Part shown: one piece after another, positions 24,484 through 33,646 of the stretch | Position numbering within the stretch: the stretch's first letter is position 1 | Layout: the number at the start of each line of letters is the position of its first letter | Source: Streptomyces populi | GTDB taxonomy: Bacteria; Actinomycetota; Actinomycetes; Streptomycetales; Streptomycetaceae | Assembly (NCBI RefSeq): GCF_002911015.1 | Contig: NZ_KZ626866.1 | Location: forward strand, 1-64,000 | Direction: 5' to 3' | DNA: 64,000 bases | Notes under the pieces: model-generated | Database searches by the model: none | Seen by the model: the letters and a program-made list of their open reading frames with translations, nothing else | Told to the model about the DNA's origin: nothing | Made by a program: the position numbers and the translations under genes

Positions 24484-26814
24484 CTAGGGGTGCGGAGTGG
24501 AGCCGTACGCCGTCAGGAAGCGGTCCCGGAAGGAGTCCATCTTCCACACCGGGGCGTCGTGCTCGGGCTGTAGACCGTCCGTCCAGCCCCAGTCGGCGAT
24601 CTTTTCGAGCACCTTCGGGTCCTTGGCGACGATCGAGACCGGCACGTCGCGGCTGGCGTGGTCGCCGCTGACCCGGGCGATCGGCTGGTGGTCGCCGAGG
24701 TAGATCAGCACGGTGTTCTCGTTGCCGTGCTTCACCAGGAAGTCGATCAGGCTCGTCACCGAGTACGAGATCGACTTGCCGTACTCCACCTTCGACTTCG
24801 GCGAACTGGTGATGATGTCACCGGGCCTCTTGCCGGCCTTCTCGATGGCCTTGTAGACCGATCCGTCGCCGACCTGGTCGTCGGGGACCGTCTCAGGGAT
24901 CGGCGCCCAGGGCTGGTGGCTGGAGGTCAGGATGATCGTCGACATCAGCGGCTTGTCGTGCTTCTTGCTGTGCACCAGGCGCTCGTACGCGGCCAGGGCG
25001 TACTGGTCGGGCATGGTCGACCAGCTGAACTTCGGCCCCTTGTAGCCGAGGTGCTTGGAGTCGTAGAGCTTGTCGATGCCGTAGAAATTCTGCTCGGGCC
25101 AGCCCTTCTGGATGCCCGGCATGACGCCCACGGTGTCGTAGTCGCCGGTCTTCTTGAAGGCGCCGACCAGGGTCAGGTGATCGCCCGCGGTCACGGTGCG
25201 GTAGCGCTGCTGGTTGCTGATCCACAGGCCCGACAGGAACGTCGAGTGGCCGAGCCAGCTGCTGCCGCCGTACGTCGCCGAGGTGAGCCAGCCGCTCTTC
25301 GCCGCGAAACCGGCCTGGGTCAGCTTCTCGTTCTCGGCGGTGAGCGTCGCGTCGACGCCCGGCGCCATGACCGGGTCCTCGATGGCACTGCGGCCGTAGC
25401 TCTCGATGAACGTGACGATCATGTCCTTGCCGCGCAGATCGGTGAGGAGCTGGCTGGGCGGCGTGTTCGCGAAGTTGTCCTTCTTGGCGACCTTCGCGAA
25501 CTCGGCCTCGTCCCGCAGCGTCTGCCGCACGGCCTCCGCCCGGTCCTGGACCACCGTCGTGGTCTGCTCGGAGGCTATGGGCACCCCGGTGTTCTGCACG
25601 CCGAGGGTCGAGCAGGTGACCCAGGCGACGGCCAGGACCAGCGTCGTACGGGTCGCGTTCTGGGTGTTACGGGCCGCCAGGTTGCCCAGCCGCACGACCG
25701 ACAGCGTCATGAGGGCCAGTACGGCGATCACGAGCGCCACGGCCAGGGCCGCGATGCCGAGCGCGCCGCCGTGGCCGAACGTGTCCTGGAGGTAGGACTG
25801 CGCGTCGGCGAAGAGCGCCCAGTCGAGGATGACGTTGAAGCCCCGCCCGAGGTATTCGTTGAACCCGATGTCGAGGATGTTCAGGACGGTCAGGACGCCC
25901 AGGGCGAGACCGGCGAGCACGGACAGGGCGATCCGCGGCACGCGCGGCAGGAGGATCAGCAGCGCGGCGCCGATGATCGCCTCCACCGGGAGCCGCAGGA
26001 ACTCGGCCGGCTGGAACTTGTCCGACTGGCTCGGCATGAGCAGCGCGAACAGGACGAGCGCGGCGGCGAGGACGCTCGTGGTCCACGCGAGGGTACGGGC
26101 GGCGACGGGATACCGGTCCCGCCACCCGCGCCACCGGCCGCGCACGGGCGGCTCGTCCCCCGGGGGCTCCTCACCGTCACCGGCCCCTGCCCCGAGGGCC
26201 GCGTCCGGGGCTTCCCCGGCCGGGTCCCCGGCCGGGTCCCCGGCCGGGTCCGGGTCCGGGACGCTGTCCGCGTCCGAGCCGGCCTCGACGGGCTCTTCCG
26301 CCCCGGCTTCGGCTTCGGCTTCGGCTTCGGTCACCGTCCCGGTTTCGGCTTCGGTCTCGGTCACCGTCCCCGCCTCGGGTCCGGTCACCGTCCCGGCCTC
26401 GGCTTCGGGCTCGGGTTCGGTCACCGTCCCGGCCTCCGGTGCGGTCTCGGCCGCTGTTCCGACGGCGCTCGGAACCGCCTCGGCGGAGCCGTCGGCCGGG
26501 GCGTCCGCTTCGGCCCGGTCCCCGGTTCCGGCGGTGTCCGCCGGGGCACCGGGGACGGCTTCCGCCGCGGTCCCCTCCGGGCCGCCGGAGCCGATCGAGG
26601 CGGCCCCGTCGGTCTCGGGGGCCGCCCCGGCCGCTGCCTCTCCCTCACCCGAGGCGGCGGCGTCCTCGTCCGCGCCCGTGTCCGTGGCCTCGCCCGTGTC
26701 CGTGGCCTCGTCCGTGTCCGTGGCCGCGTCCGCGAGCGGTTCCGGCTTCGTCTCGTCGCGCGGAGGCGCCTCGTCCGTGTTCGGCAGCTGTCGAGAGTTC
26801 GTTGTGAACGACAA
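24484..26814 (-). CDS. Alkaline-phosphatase-superfamily membrane enzyme (LTA-synthase-like)
   Basis: About 776 residues. The first 225 are extremely acidic and rich in Glu, Ala, Thr and Gly with no fold. About five transmembrane helices follow (240-410), then an extracellular sulfatase/phosphotransferase domain (about 440-775). That domain has the early metal site MIVTFIESYGRSA, a GHSTFLSGLW nucleophile region and YLGDHQPI late, as in LTA synthase and OpgB-type glycerol/ethanolamine phosphotransferases. It should modify a wall polymer or lipid with a phospho-group. TTG 26814 is preferred because GGAAGGA lies eight bases upstream; no ATG or GTG fits. It lies 261 bases after the sensor kinase gene on the same strand. 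Confidence 0.78.
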   Translation of the reverse strand: MSFTTNSRQLPNTDEAPPRDETKPEPLADAATDTDEATDTGEATDTGADEDAAASGEGEAAAGAAPETDGAASIGSGGPEGTAAEAVPGAPADTAGTGDRAEADAPADGSAEAVPSAVGTAAETAPEAGTVTEPEPEAEAGTVTGPEAGTVTETEAETGTVTEAEAEAEAGAEEPVEAGSDADSVPDPDPAGDPAGDPAGEAPDAALGAGAGDGEEPPGDEPPVRGRWRGWRDRYPVAARTLAWTTSVLAAALVLFALLMPSQSDKFQPAEFLRLPVEAIIGAALLILLPRVPRIALSVLAGLALGVLTVLNILDIGFNEYLGRGFNVILDWALFADAQSYLQDTFGHGGALGIAALAVALVIAVLALMTLSVVRLGNLAARNTQNATRTTLVLAVAWVTCSTLGVQNTGVPIASEQTTTVVQDRAEAVRQTLRDEAEFAKVAKKDNFANTPPSQLLTDLRGKDMIVTFIESYGRSAIEDPVMAPGVDATLTAENEKLTQAGFAAKSGWLTSATYGGSSWLGHSTFLSGLWISNQQRYRTVTAGDHLTLVGAFKKTGDYDTVGVMPGIQKGWPEQNFYGIDKLYDSKHLGYKGPKFSWSTMPDQYALAAYERLVHSKKHDKPLMSTIILTSSHQPWAPIPETVPDDQVGDGSVYKAIEKAGKRPGDIITSSPKSKVEYGKSISYSVTSLIDFLVKHGNENTVLIYLGDHQPIARVSGDHASRDVPVSIVAKDPKVLEKIADWGWTDGLQPEHDAPVWKMDSFRDRFLTAYGSTPHP
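26674..26727 (-). repeat. Three 18-bp tandem units in the acidic N-terminus
   Basis: Units at 26674-26691 and 26692-26709 are identical and the third (26710-26727) differs slightly. They encode acidic Thr/Asp/Glu/Gly/Ala hexapeptides (DEATDTGEATDT) in the disordered part of the LTA-synthase-like protein. Length variation here would not disturb the frame. Confidence 0.8.
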
Positions 26815-27075
26815 CCCGGCGGTCCTTCCGTGCGATGCGCGGTGGTGACATGGCGGCCGATCGGAAGTGACCGATTCGCCCTCATCGTGGTGTACGGGAC
26901 CGTGGCGACCCGTGTTCAACCGCCTCGGTCAGCTTTTGTTCAAGTCCGTTTCCGCAGGTCGCAGTGTATGGGCGAGAGTTCCCCGGCCCGCACGGCGGCA
27001 CCGGGGCGCCACCGGTCCCACGGCGCCCGCACCGCTCGGCGGCCGTGCTCCCGAGCGTCCCGGGTGTCCGCGCCG

Positions 27076-28551
27076 TCACCCCGCCGACGCGTACCCGCGC
27101 CGGACCGGCAGCGTCACCGTCACCGCCAGACCCTCGCCGGGTGCCGTCCGCACCGCGACGGTCCCCCCGTGCGCCCTCACCACGCCCTCCACGATGGCCA
27201 TGCCGAGCCCGCTGCCCGCGCCGCCGCCGGTCCGGAAGAAGCGGTCGAAGACGCGCGCCGCGTCCTCCTGCGCGAGCCCGGGGCCCTTGTCCGCGACACA
27301 CAGCCGCAGGACACCGTCCGTGCGCTCCAGGCCGAGCCGCACGGGCACGTCGCCGGGCGTGTGGGTGCGCACGTTGCCCACGAGGTTGCCCAGCACCTGC
27401 CGCAGCCCCGACTCGTCGGCCCGCACGAGCAGCGTGCCGTCGGCGTCCACGGTGACCGGCCGGCCGGGCTGCTGGGCGCGCAGGTCCTCGGCCGCGTCCC
27501 GCACGAGCCGGCTCAGGTCGACGTTCTTGAAGCGCAGTTCGGGCCGCTGGTCGAGGCGGGCCAGGGTGAGCAGCTCGTCGACCAGCCGGCCCATGCGGTC
27601 GGCCTCCGCGTTCATCCGGTCCCAGGCCCGCCTGCGCTCGACGGGATCGGTCAGCATCCCCTTCTCGTACAGCTGGAGGTAGCCGCGTATCGCCGCCAGC
27701 GGGGTGCGCAGTTCGTGCGAGGCGTCCCCGACGAACCGGCGCAGCTGGGCGGCGCTGTCCTCGCGCGTCCGGTAGGCCGACTCGACCTGGTGCAGCATGG
27801 AGTTGAGCGCGAGCCGCAGCTGTTCGACCTCCTGGGTCGGATGGTGGCTGGAGGGGACGCGCCGGGTCAGATCGCCCTCGGCGATGGCGGACGAGGTCTC
27901 CACCATGGCCTCCAGCGGCAGCATCCGGCGGCGCACGCTGAACATCGTCAGGCACGCGAGGAGCGCCAGCAGCAGGGTGCCCACGGCCAGGTCGAGCTTG
28001 AGCGCCTTCGCGATGCCCTTGTGCAGTCCGTCGGTCGAGGCGGCGAACAGCACGTACGTCCCGTCGGCGAGGCGTGCCCCGGTCGCCCGGTAGGCGGCAC
28101 CGCGCACGGTGATGTCGCGCGGGTCGTCGGCGCGGGCGAGGGCGGCGGGGTCGTCGACGGCGGCGGCGAACGCGCGCTGTGTCCCGTTGGGCTGGATGCC
28201 GGCCACGTCGACGGCCTCGCCGTTCCGGTCGACGGCCGCGAAGACCGAGTCCGGCCTCGACGACTCGTCCGCCGCGGGGCCGATCCGGTCGTGCACGAAC
28301 GCGAGGACGCTGAGCGTGTCGATCTGGCGCATGGTGAGCTGTGAACCGCCCAGCGAATTGCGGGTCTTGAGGAGCTGGGCGTCCACCTGGTCGAGCAGGT
28401 AGTGCCGCATGCCCATCAGGCTCACGGCGGTCGCCACCACGATGCCCAGGGCCAGCAGCCCCACGTTCGCGATCGTCAGTTTGCCGCGCAGCGAATGGAC
28501 GCCGTGCCGGGAGCGCGACGGCCGGCAGGCGGGCCGGAGGGGCGGCCTCAC
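27076..28551 (-). CDS. Sensor histidine kinase
   Basis: A 491-residue membrane kinase. Helix 1 is at about 25-47, an extracellular sensor region runs 50-183, helix 2 is at about 184-205 and HAMP at 206-260. The phospho-accepting H279 lies in VGDASHELRTPLAAIRGYL, followed by the N-box (GNLVGNVRTHTP) and G-boxes (DKGPGLAQ, GSGLGMAIVEG). It is of the EnvZ/CusS type. GTG 28551 overlaps the stop of the response-regulator gene (GTGA), so the two are coupled. Envelope stress is a plausible cue given the neighbours (LTA-synthase-like, MMPL), but the signal is unknown. Confidence 0.93.
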   Translation of the reverse strand: MRPPLRPACRPSRSRHGVHSLRGKLTIANVGLLALGIVVATAVSLMGMRHYLLDQVDAQLLKTRNSLGGSQLTMRQIDTLSVLAFVHDRIGPAADESSRPDSVFAAVDRNGEAVDVAGIQPNGTQRAFAAAVDDPAALARADDPRDITVRGAAYRATGARLADGTYVLFAASTDGLHKGIAKALKLDLAVGTLLLALLACLTMFSVRRRMLPLEAMVETSSAIAEGDLTRRVPSSHHPTQEVEQLRLALNSMLHQVESAYRTREDSAAQLRRFVGDASHELRTPLAAIRGYLQLYEKGMLTDPVERRRAWDRMNAEADRMGRLVDELLTLARLDQRPELRFKNVDLSRLVRDAAEDLRAQQPGRPVTVDADGTLLVRADESGLRQVLGNLVGNVRTHTPGDVPVRLGLERTDGVLRLCVADKGPGLAQEDAARVFDRFFRTGGGAGSGLGMAIVEGVVRAHGGTVAVRTAPGEGLAVTVTLPVRRGYASAG

Positions 28552-29237
28552 GCGAGCCCGTATCCCACGCCCCGGCGGGTGTGGATCACCGGCGGACCCA
28601 GCGGTTCGAGCTTGCGCCGCAGGTAGCTGATGTACGTCTCGACGACCGTCGACTCGGCCGGGTGCTCGTACTGCCACACGTGGCGCAGGAGTTGCTCCTT
28701 GGGCACGATCCGTCCGCCGTTGCGGACGAGGAAGCGCAGCAGCGCGTACTCCGTGGGGGTGAGCTCGACCGTGGTGCCCGCGCGGTGGACCTGGTACGTC
28801 GTCTCGTCCAGCTCCAGATCGCCGTAGCGCAGGGGCGGGCGCTGCGGCAGGACGTCGTCGGGCCGGGTGCGGCGCAGGACGGCGGTGATCCGGGCGACGA
28901 CCTCGTCGATGTTGAACGGCTTGGTGATGTAGTCGTCGCCGAAGCCGAGCGCGCCGACGATCTCGGCCGGCGCGTCCCGCGCGGTGAGGAAGACGACGGC
29001 CAGGTCCGGCTGCCGCAGGCGCAGTTCACGTCCGAGCGCCCGGCCGTCGCCGTCCGGGAGCATCACGTCGAGCAGCGCCGCGTCGGGGCGGGTGCGTTCG
29101 GCGAGGGCGAGCGCATCGCGGACGCATCCCGCGGCCATCACCTCGAAGCGGTGGTAGCGCAGCGCGATGGTGAGGACGTCCGCGATGCTCGGCTCGTCCT
29201 CGACGACGAGGACGGTGGCTCCCTCGTGAGCGGTCAT
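28548..29237 (-). CDS. OmpR-family response regulator
   Basis: A 229-residue regulator. Receiver domain 8-120 has the acidic pair ED (13-14), phospho-accepting D57 in ALLDVMLPDG, and the lysine in DDYITKPF. The winged-helix domain, about 135-227, has LTPTEYALLRFLVRNGGRIV and VVETYISYLRRKLEPLG. It probably activates genes for itself, the kinase and perhaps the divergent MMPL gene at 29389, whose promoter region (151 bases) it shares. Confidence 0.94.
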   Translation of the reverse strand: MTAHEGATVLVVEDEPSIADVLTIALRYHRFEVMAAGCVRDALALAERTRPDAALLDVMLPDGDGRALGRELRLRQPDLAVVFLTARDAPAEIVGALGFGDDYITKPFNIDEVVARITAVLRRTRPDDVLPQRPPLRYGDLELDETTYQVHRAGTTVELTPTEYALLRFLVRNGGRIVPKEQLLRHVWQYEHPAESTVVETYISYLRRKLEPLGPPVIHTRRGVGYGLA

Positions 29238-29388
29238 GTCCCCAGTATCGGACGGGCCGTCGGCGGCGGGGGCCGATCGTGCCTTGGAGTTCCTTGAGAG
29301 TCATGGGCGGGTCGTGTCCCCCCGCGCGTGCGGCCGCGAATCCTGGTGTCCAGGACCTGGGGGACCGACCGACTAAGGAGCGTTGAAC

Positions 29389-31812
29389 GTGGCGGTATTG
29401 GCACGGTGGTGCTATCGGCACCGGCTGGTGGTCCTGTTGCTGTGGGTGGGTGCGCTGTTCGGGCTCGGTTTCGCGGCGACCACCGCGGGCACGGACTACG
29501 CGAACGTGTTCTCCCTTCCGAACACGGACTCCAAGCGTGCGTACGACCAGATGGAGAAGGCCTTCCCGAACAGCGCGGGGGACACCGACACGGTGGTGTG
29601 GAAGGTCGCGGACGGCACGGTCAGGGACGCCTCGGTGCGGTCCCGGATGCAGCCGGTGCTGGACGAGATCGCCGGCATGAAGGGCGTGGGCCAGGTCGCG
29701 GGGCCCTACCAGGGGGAGCGGGGCGCCGCGCAGATCAGTGAGGACGGCCGGATCGCGTACGCCCAGATCACCTTCGCCGAGCAGGCGAACGCCGTTCCCA
29801 AGGACCTGGTGCAGAAGGTCGTCGACACCGCTCAGGACGCCGAACGAGCAGGTCTGGAGGTCGAGTTGGGCGGCCAGGCGATCCAGCGGGTCCAGGAACC
29901 GCCCACCGGGCTCGCCGAGATGGTCGGCATCCTGGCCGCGGCGGTCGTCCTCTTCCTCGCCTTCGGTTCGCTGTTCGCCATGCTGCTGCCGATCGGCATC
30001 GCGATCTTCGGGGTGGGCACGGGGCTGTTCTCCACGCAACTGCTCAGCCACGCCACGGACATCCCGGACCTGGCCCCGCTGCTGGCCACCCTGATCGGCC
30101 TCGGCGTCGGCATCGACTACGCGCTGTTCATCGTCACCCGGCACCGGCGGGGTCTCCTGCGGGGCCTGGAGTCCGAGGAGTCGGCGGTCGTCGCCCTCAA
30201 CACCTCGGGGCGGGCGGTGCTGTTCGCGGGCGGCACGGTGTGCATCGCGCTCGCGGGCATGCTCGTGACGAACCTCCGCTTCCTGGACGGCGTGGTCATC
30301 GGCACCTCCCTGACCGTCGTGTTCAGCGTGCTCGCGGCCATCACGCTGCTGCCCGCGCTCCTCGGCGTCCTCGGCACCCGGGTGCTCAGCCGCCGCCAGC
30401 GGCGCGAGCTGGCGGCGAAGGGCCCGGAGCCGGAGCGGGCGAGCGGGGTCGCGGCCCGCTGGTCGACGGGCGTGCAGCGGCGCCCCCGTACGGTCGCGGT
30501 CATCGCGCTGGCCGTGATGGCGGTCCTCGCGGTCCCCGTCCTGTCGCTGCACCTCGGCGCCACCGACCAGGGCAACGACGACGCCAAGACCACGACCCGG
30601 CAGGCCTACGACCTGCTGGCCGAGGGCTTCGGGCCCGGCTTCAACGGCCCGCTCCAGGTCGTCGTGACCGCCGGTGACCCGGGCGCCCTGGCGAAGGGCA
30701 TCGGCACCACGCCCGGGGTCGCCGCGGTCGCCGCGCTGCCGCCCGCGCACGGGGTGACGGTGATCCAGGTGGTCCCGACGACCTCGCCGCAGTCGGTGAA
30801 GACCGACGATCTCATCGACACCCTGCGGGACCGGGTGATCCCGGACGCCGGAGCGACGGCCCACGTCGGCGGGGTGACCGCCGTGTCGAAGGACTTCGCC
30901 ACGATCACCGGCGACCGGCTGCCCTGGTTCGTCGCCACGATCATCGGCCTGGGCTTCCTGCTCCTGCTGATCGCCTTCCGCTCCCTGGTGGTGCCGCTCA
31001 CGGCCGCGCTGATGAACCTGATCGCGGCCGCCGCGTCCTTCGGCGTCCTGGTCGCGGTCTTCCAGTGGGGCTGGGGCCTGGACCTGCTGGGTCTCGGCAA
31101 GGAGGGGCCGATCAACGCCTTCCTGCCCGTCATCATGCTCTCGCTGCTCTTCGGCCTGTCCATGGACTACCAGGTGTTCCTGGTGAGCCGGATGCACGAG
31201 GAGTGGGTGCACACGAAGGACAACGCGCGGGCGGTGCGCGTCGGGCTGGCGGAGACCAGCCGGGTCATCAACTCGGCCGCCCTGATCATGGTGTGCGTCT
31301 TCCTCGCCTTCGTCCTGAGCGGTGACTCGGGGGCGGCGATGGCGGGGGTCGGCCTCGCGGCCGCGGTCGCCCTGGACGCCTTCATCCTCCGTACGGCCCT
31401 GGTCCCCGCCGCGATGCACCTGCTCGGCAACTCCAACTGGTGGCTGCCCGGGTGGCTGGACAGGCGGCTGCCGCACCTGGCGGTGGAGCCCGCCGAGGAG
31501 CCGTCGGAGGACGAGGCCCCGGCCGGGGGCGGGGCGTCGGCCGTGCACGGGTTCGTCCGGGACGCGGAGGGCGAGGCCGTCGACGGGGCGGTCCTCACGC
31601 TGCTGTCCAAGGGCGGCCGTCAGCTGGACCGGGTGACCTCGCTGGCCGACGGTTCCTACATCGTCTCGGTCCCGGCCCCGGGGACGTACCTGCTGTCGGC
31701 GACGGCCCGTTCGTACGGGGCGCGGGCGCAGCACGTCGTCGTCACCGACGAGCCGCTGGTGCACGACGTGGAGCTGGCGCCGGGAGAGGTGGACGCCGAC
31801 GCGGTCAACTGA
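29389..31812 (+). CDS. MMPL/RND exporter with C-terminal beta-sandwich domain
   Basis: An 807-residue membrane transporter of the MMPL type with two six-helix halves, each after a large extracytoplasmic loop. Typical segments are GLGVGIDYALFIVTRHR and LFGLSMDYQVFLVSRMHEEW, containing the Asp-Tyr pairs for proton coupling. MMPL proteins export lipids or hydrophobic compounds. Residues about 717-807 (VHGFVRDAEGEAVDGAVLTL to the end) form a carboxypeptidase-regulatory-like/CnaB beta-sandwich, an unusual addition. GTG 29389 has AAGGAG eight bases upstream; the TTG six bases earlier is less likely. It is divergent from the response regulator. Confidence 0.93.
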   Translation: MAVLARWCYRHRLVVLLLWVGALFGLGFAATTAGTDYANVFSLPNTDSKRAYDQMEKAFPNSAGDTDTVVWKVADGTVRDASVRSRMQPVLDEIAGMKGVGQVAGPYQGERGAAQISEDGRIAYAQITFAEQANAVPKDLVQKVVDTAQDAERAGLEVELGGQAIQRVQEPPTGLAEMVGILAAAVVLFLAFGSLFAMLLPIGIAIFGVGTGLFSTQLLSHATDIPDLAPLLATLIGLGVGIDYALFIVTRHRRGLLRGLESEESAVVALNTSGRAVLFAGGTVCIALAGMLVTNLRFLDGVVIGTSLTVVFSVLAAITLLPALLGVLGTRVLSRRQRRELAAKGPEPERASGVAARWSTGVQRRPRTVAVIALAVMAVLAVPVLSLHLGATDQGNDDAKTTTRQAYDLLAEGFGPGFNGPLQVVVTAGDPGALAKGIGTTPGVAAVAALPPAHGVTVIQVVPTTSPQSVKTDDLIDTLRDRVIPDAGATAHVGGVTAVSKDFATITGDRLPWFVATIIGLGFLLLLIAFRSLVVPLTAALMNLIAAAASFGVLVAVFQWGWGLDLLGLGKEGPINAFLPVIMLSLLFGLSMDYQVFLVSRMHEEWVHTKDNARAVRVGLAETSRVINSAALIMVCVFLAFVLSGDSGAAMAGVGLAAAVALDAFILRTALVPAAMHLLGNSNWWLPGWLDRRLPHLAVEPAEEPSEDEAPAGGGASAVHGFVRDAEGEAVDGAVLTLLSKGGRQLDRVTSLADGSYIVSVPAPGTYLLSATARSYGARAQHVVVTDEPLVHDVELAPGEVDADAVN

Positions 31813-31845
31813 GGCCGCAGGCGGCCGGATCGTTCCGGTGCGACG

Positions 31846-31871
31846 GGGGTGCCCGCCACGGCGGGCACCCC
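31846..31871. terminator. Hairpin between MMPL and TetR genes
   Basis: A 12-base stem, GGGGTGCCCGCC with GGCGGGCACCCC, and a two-base centre, lying exactly between the end of the exporter and the stop of the convergent TetR gene (31872). It is likely to work in both directions. Confidence 0.75.
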
Positions 31872-32693
31872 TCAGTCCGTCGTCCCGGCCGTCCGTGACG
31901 GGCCCTGTTCCGACTTCTTCGCCGGGTCGGGCAGGGCCTTCGTCATCCCCGGCAGGAAGTCCGTGAACAGCTCGTGCACCTCGTGGACGAGGGGCCGCAG
32001 GAGCCGGAACCGGGCCAGCGAGACACCGCGCGCCGTCAGACGCGCGCCGCGCTCGGCGAGCCGGTAGCTGCGCTCGCGGCTCTCGGTGCGGTCGAAGACC
32101 CAGTACAGGACGAGCCCCATCTGGGAGAGCCACATCAGCTCGGGCAGCACCTCGCGCAGTTCCTCCGGCACCTTGGTCTTCGCCCCGGCCAGCACTTCCT
32201 TGTGGACGCTGATGGCCTCCAGGCGCGCGTGCTCCGACTCGGGGGAGAAGGGGCTGAGCGGGCTGTCCGGGTCGGCGGCGTTCTTGAAGAACTGCACGGC
32301 GAACTCGTGGTACGGCGTGGCGATGTCCAGCCACACCTTCAGCACGCCGCCCAGCCGGGCCTCCAGGTCCGTCTCGCGCTCCAGCACGTCCCGGACCGCC
32401 TCCTGGTGTTCGGCGGCGATCCGGTCGTAGAAGCCCTGGATCAGGTGCTCCTTGCCGGCGAAGTAGTAGTACGCGTTGCCGACGGAGACCCCGGCCTCCT
32501 GGGCGATGGCCCGCATCGTCGTCTTGTCGTACCCCCGCTCCTGGAAGAGCCGCATCGCGGTCTCCAGGATCAGGGCCCGGGTCTGTTCGCTCTTCGCCGG
32601 GCTCTTCGCCTCTTTGCCGGGGGACTTGGCGGGCTCGGGGGCGGCGGGCCCGGAGGGGCCGATGGGGCCGGGGCTGTCTGTCGGTGCTGGCAC
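31872..32693 (-). CDS. TetR-family regulator
   Basis: A 273-residue repressor. A 35-residue Pro/Ser/Lys-rich leader precedes the TetR helix-turn-helix (ILETAMRLFQERGYDKTTMR, then GVSVGNAYYYF) at about 37-85, followed by a large all-helical ligand domain. It is the third gene of a minus-strand operon after a membrane protein and a DCC protein, ten bases behind the latter. Two perfect palindromes in front of the operon (33647-33704) are its likely operators, so it is probably self-regulated. A fatty or hydrophobic ligand is possible because the MMPL exporter is adjacent, but that is inference. Confidence 0.9.
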   Translation of the reverse strand: MPAPTDSPGPIGPSGPAAPEPAKSPGKEAKSPAKSEQTRALILETAMRLFQERGYDKTTMRAIAQEAGVSVGNAYYYFAGKEHLIQGFYDRIAAEHQEAVRDVLERETDLEARLGGVLKVWLDIATPYHEFAVQFFKNAADPDSPLSPFSPESEHARLEAISVHKEVLAGAKTKVPEELREVLPELMWLSQMGLVLYWVFDRTESRERSYRLAERGARLTARGVSLARFRLLRPLVHEVHELFTDFLPGMTKALPDPAKKSEQGPSRTAGTTD

Positions 32694-32702
32694 AGGACGA
32701 GC

Positions 32703-33227
32703 CTAACGACTGGGAACGGCCGGGCACCCGCCGCCGTCACAGGCGGGCGGCTCGAAGGTCCATCCGGCGACCGGGTCGTAGCTCCAGCCGTCGCCCCACT
32801 CGTACGCGCCGCCGCCCCACCGCCGGCGTGCCTGCGCCTCGCGCCACTTGGCGGCGGCGAGGGTCGCGCCCCGGGCCAGCCGCGCGCCCGTGGGAGTGCT
32901 CAACCGGTGGGCCAGCGCCCGGTACTCGCGCAGCGCCCACAGGGTGACGATCCAGGCGGCGGCCCCCTGGTAGACCTGCCCGGCGTCCCCCACGACGGTG
33001 ATCTCGTCCAGGGTGGCGCGGTGGTCGAGGCGCGGGTAGCTCCGGGCGGCCTCCTCGGAACCGGCCGGCACGAACCGCAGCGGTACGAGCTGGGACTGCC
33101 CGGCGAGCCACTTCTTCAGGAAGGCGCACAGCGAGCAGTTCGGGTCATAGAGGACGGTGAGCCCGAGGACCGGGACGCTCGCCGCGTCCCGGTCCCCGGT
33201 GGCCGGTGTCCCGGTCACCGTCCTCAC
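32703..33227 (-). CDS. DCC-family (DUF393) thiol oxidoreductase-like protein
   Basis: A 174-residue cytoplasmic protein with the DxxCxLC signature near the N-terminus (YDPNCSLCAFLKKW), the mark of the DCC1/DUF393 family of thioredoxin-like proteins. The Tyr-Asp-Pro start and the aromatic middle (GAAAWIVTLWALREYRALA) also fit. The C-terminal 35 residues are Gly/Trp-rich and end PACDGGGCPAVPSR, adding two more cysteines. The GTG start overlaps the TGA of the upstream membrane-protein gene. The redox target is unknown. Confidence 0.85.
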   Translation of the reverse strand: MRTVTGTPATGDRDAASVPVLGLTVLYDPNCSLCAFLKKWLAGQSQLVPLRFVPAGSEEAARSYPRLDHRATLDEITVVGDAGQVYQGAAAWIVTLWALREYRALAHRLSTPTGARLARGATLAAAKWREAQARRRWGGGAYEWGDGWSYDPVAGWTFEPPACDGGGCPAVPSR

Positions 33228-33631
33228 GCCCCGGCCGTGGGGGCGGCCCAGTCCGTCGGCCGCACCGGCGGCGTCTGCTCCCGCTCCATGACGCCCCGCC
33301 GCCGGATCTTGTTGAGCGCGTAGACGTTCCCCAGGTGCATGACACCGAGCACCAGCAGGACGACACCCAGCTTGGTCGACAGGGCCTCGAAGATCCCGCG
33401 GGCGTCGGTGATCTCGTCGCTCTGGTGCAGATAGAGCGCCACGAAGCCGAGGTTGACGAGGTAGAAGCCCACCACCAGCAGGTGGTTGACGGCGTCGGCG
33501 AGCTTCTCGTTCCCGTGCAGGACGTCCGACAGGAAGATCCGTCCGTTGTGGCTCAGTGTGCGCGCCACCCAGACCGTCAGCGCGATGCTGACCAGCAGGT
33601 AGATGACGTACGCGACGACTGTGAGGTCCAT
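33224..33631 (-). CDS. Three-helix membrane protein of unknown function
   Basis: A 135-residue membrane protein with three hydrophobic helices (about 3-22, 46-68 and 85-107) and a charged C-terminus (KIRRRGVMEREQ). The first loop carries SHNGRIFLSDVLHGNEKL. No named family is recognised. It opens the operon with the DCC gene and the TetR gene: ATG 33631 has AAGGGGTGGGG just upstream, and the first operator lies 16 bases before the start. Partnering with the DCC redox protein is likely. Confidence 0.8.
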   Translation of the reverse strand: MDLTVVAYVIYLLVSIALTVWVARTLSHNGRIFLSDVLHGNEKLADAVNHLLVVGFYLVNLGFVALYLHQSDEITDARGIFEALSTKLGVVLLVLGVMHLGNVYALNKIRRRGVMEREQTPPVRPTDWAAPTAGA

Positions 33632-33646
33632 GTCCCCACCCCTTCT

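Noticed and set aside
24658..28344. Plus-strand open frame of more than 1200 codons opposite the LTA-synthase-like and kinase genes
   Set aside because: It is the mirror of two real minus-strand genes with clear domains. Its translation is repetitive Arg/Gly/Val/Leu/Asp without motifs, an effect of GC-rich third positions.
29026..32727. Minus-strand open frame of more than 1200 codons opposite the MMPL gene
   Set aside because: It is antisense to the exporter and continues into the TetR region in the wrong frame. The protein has no domains.
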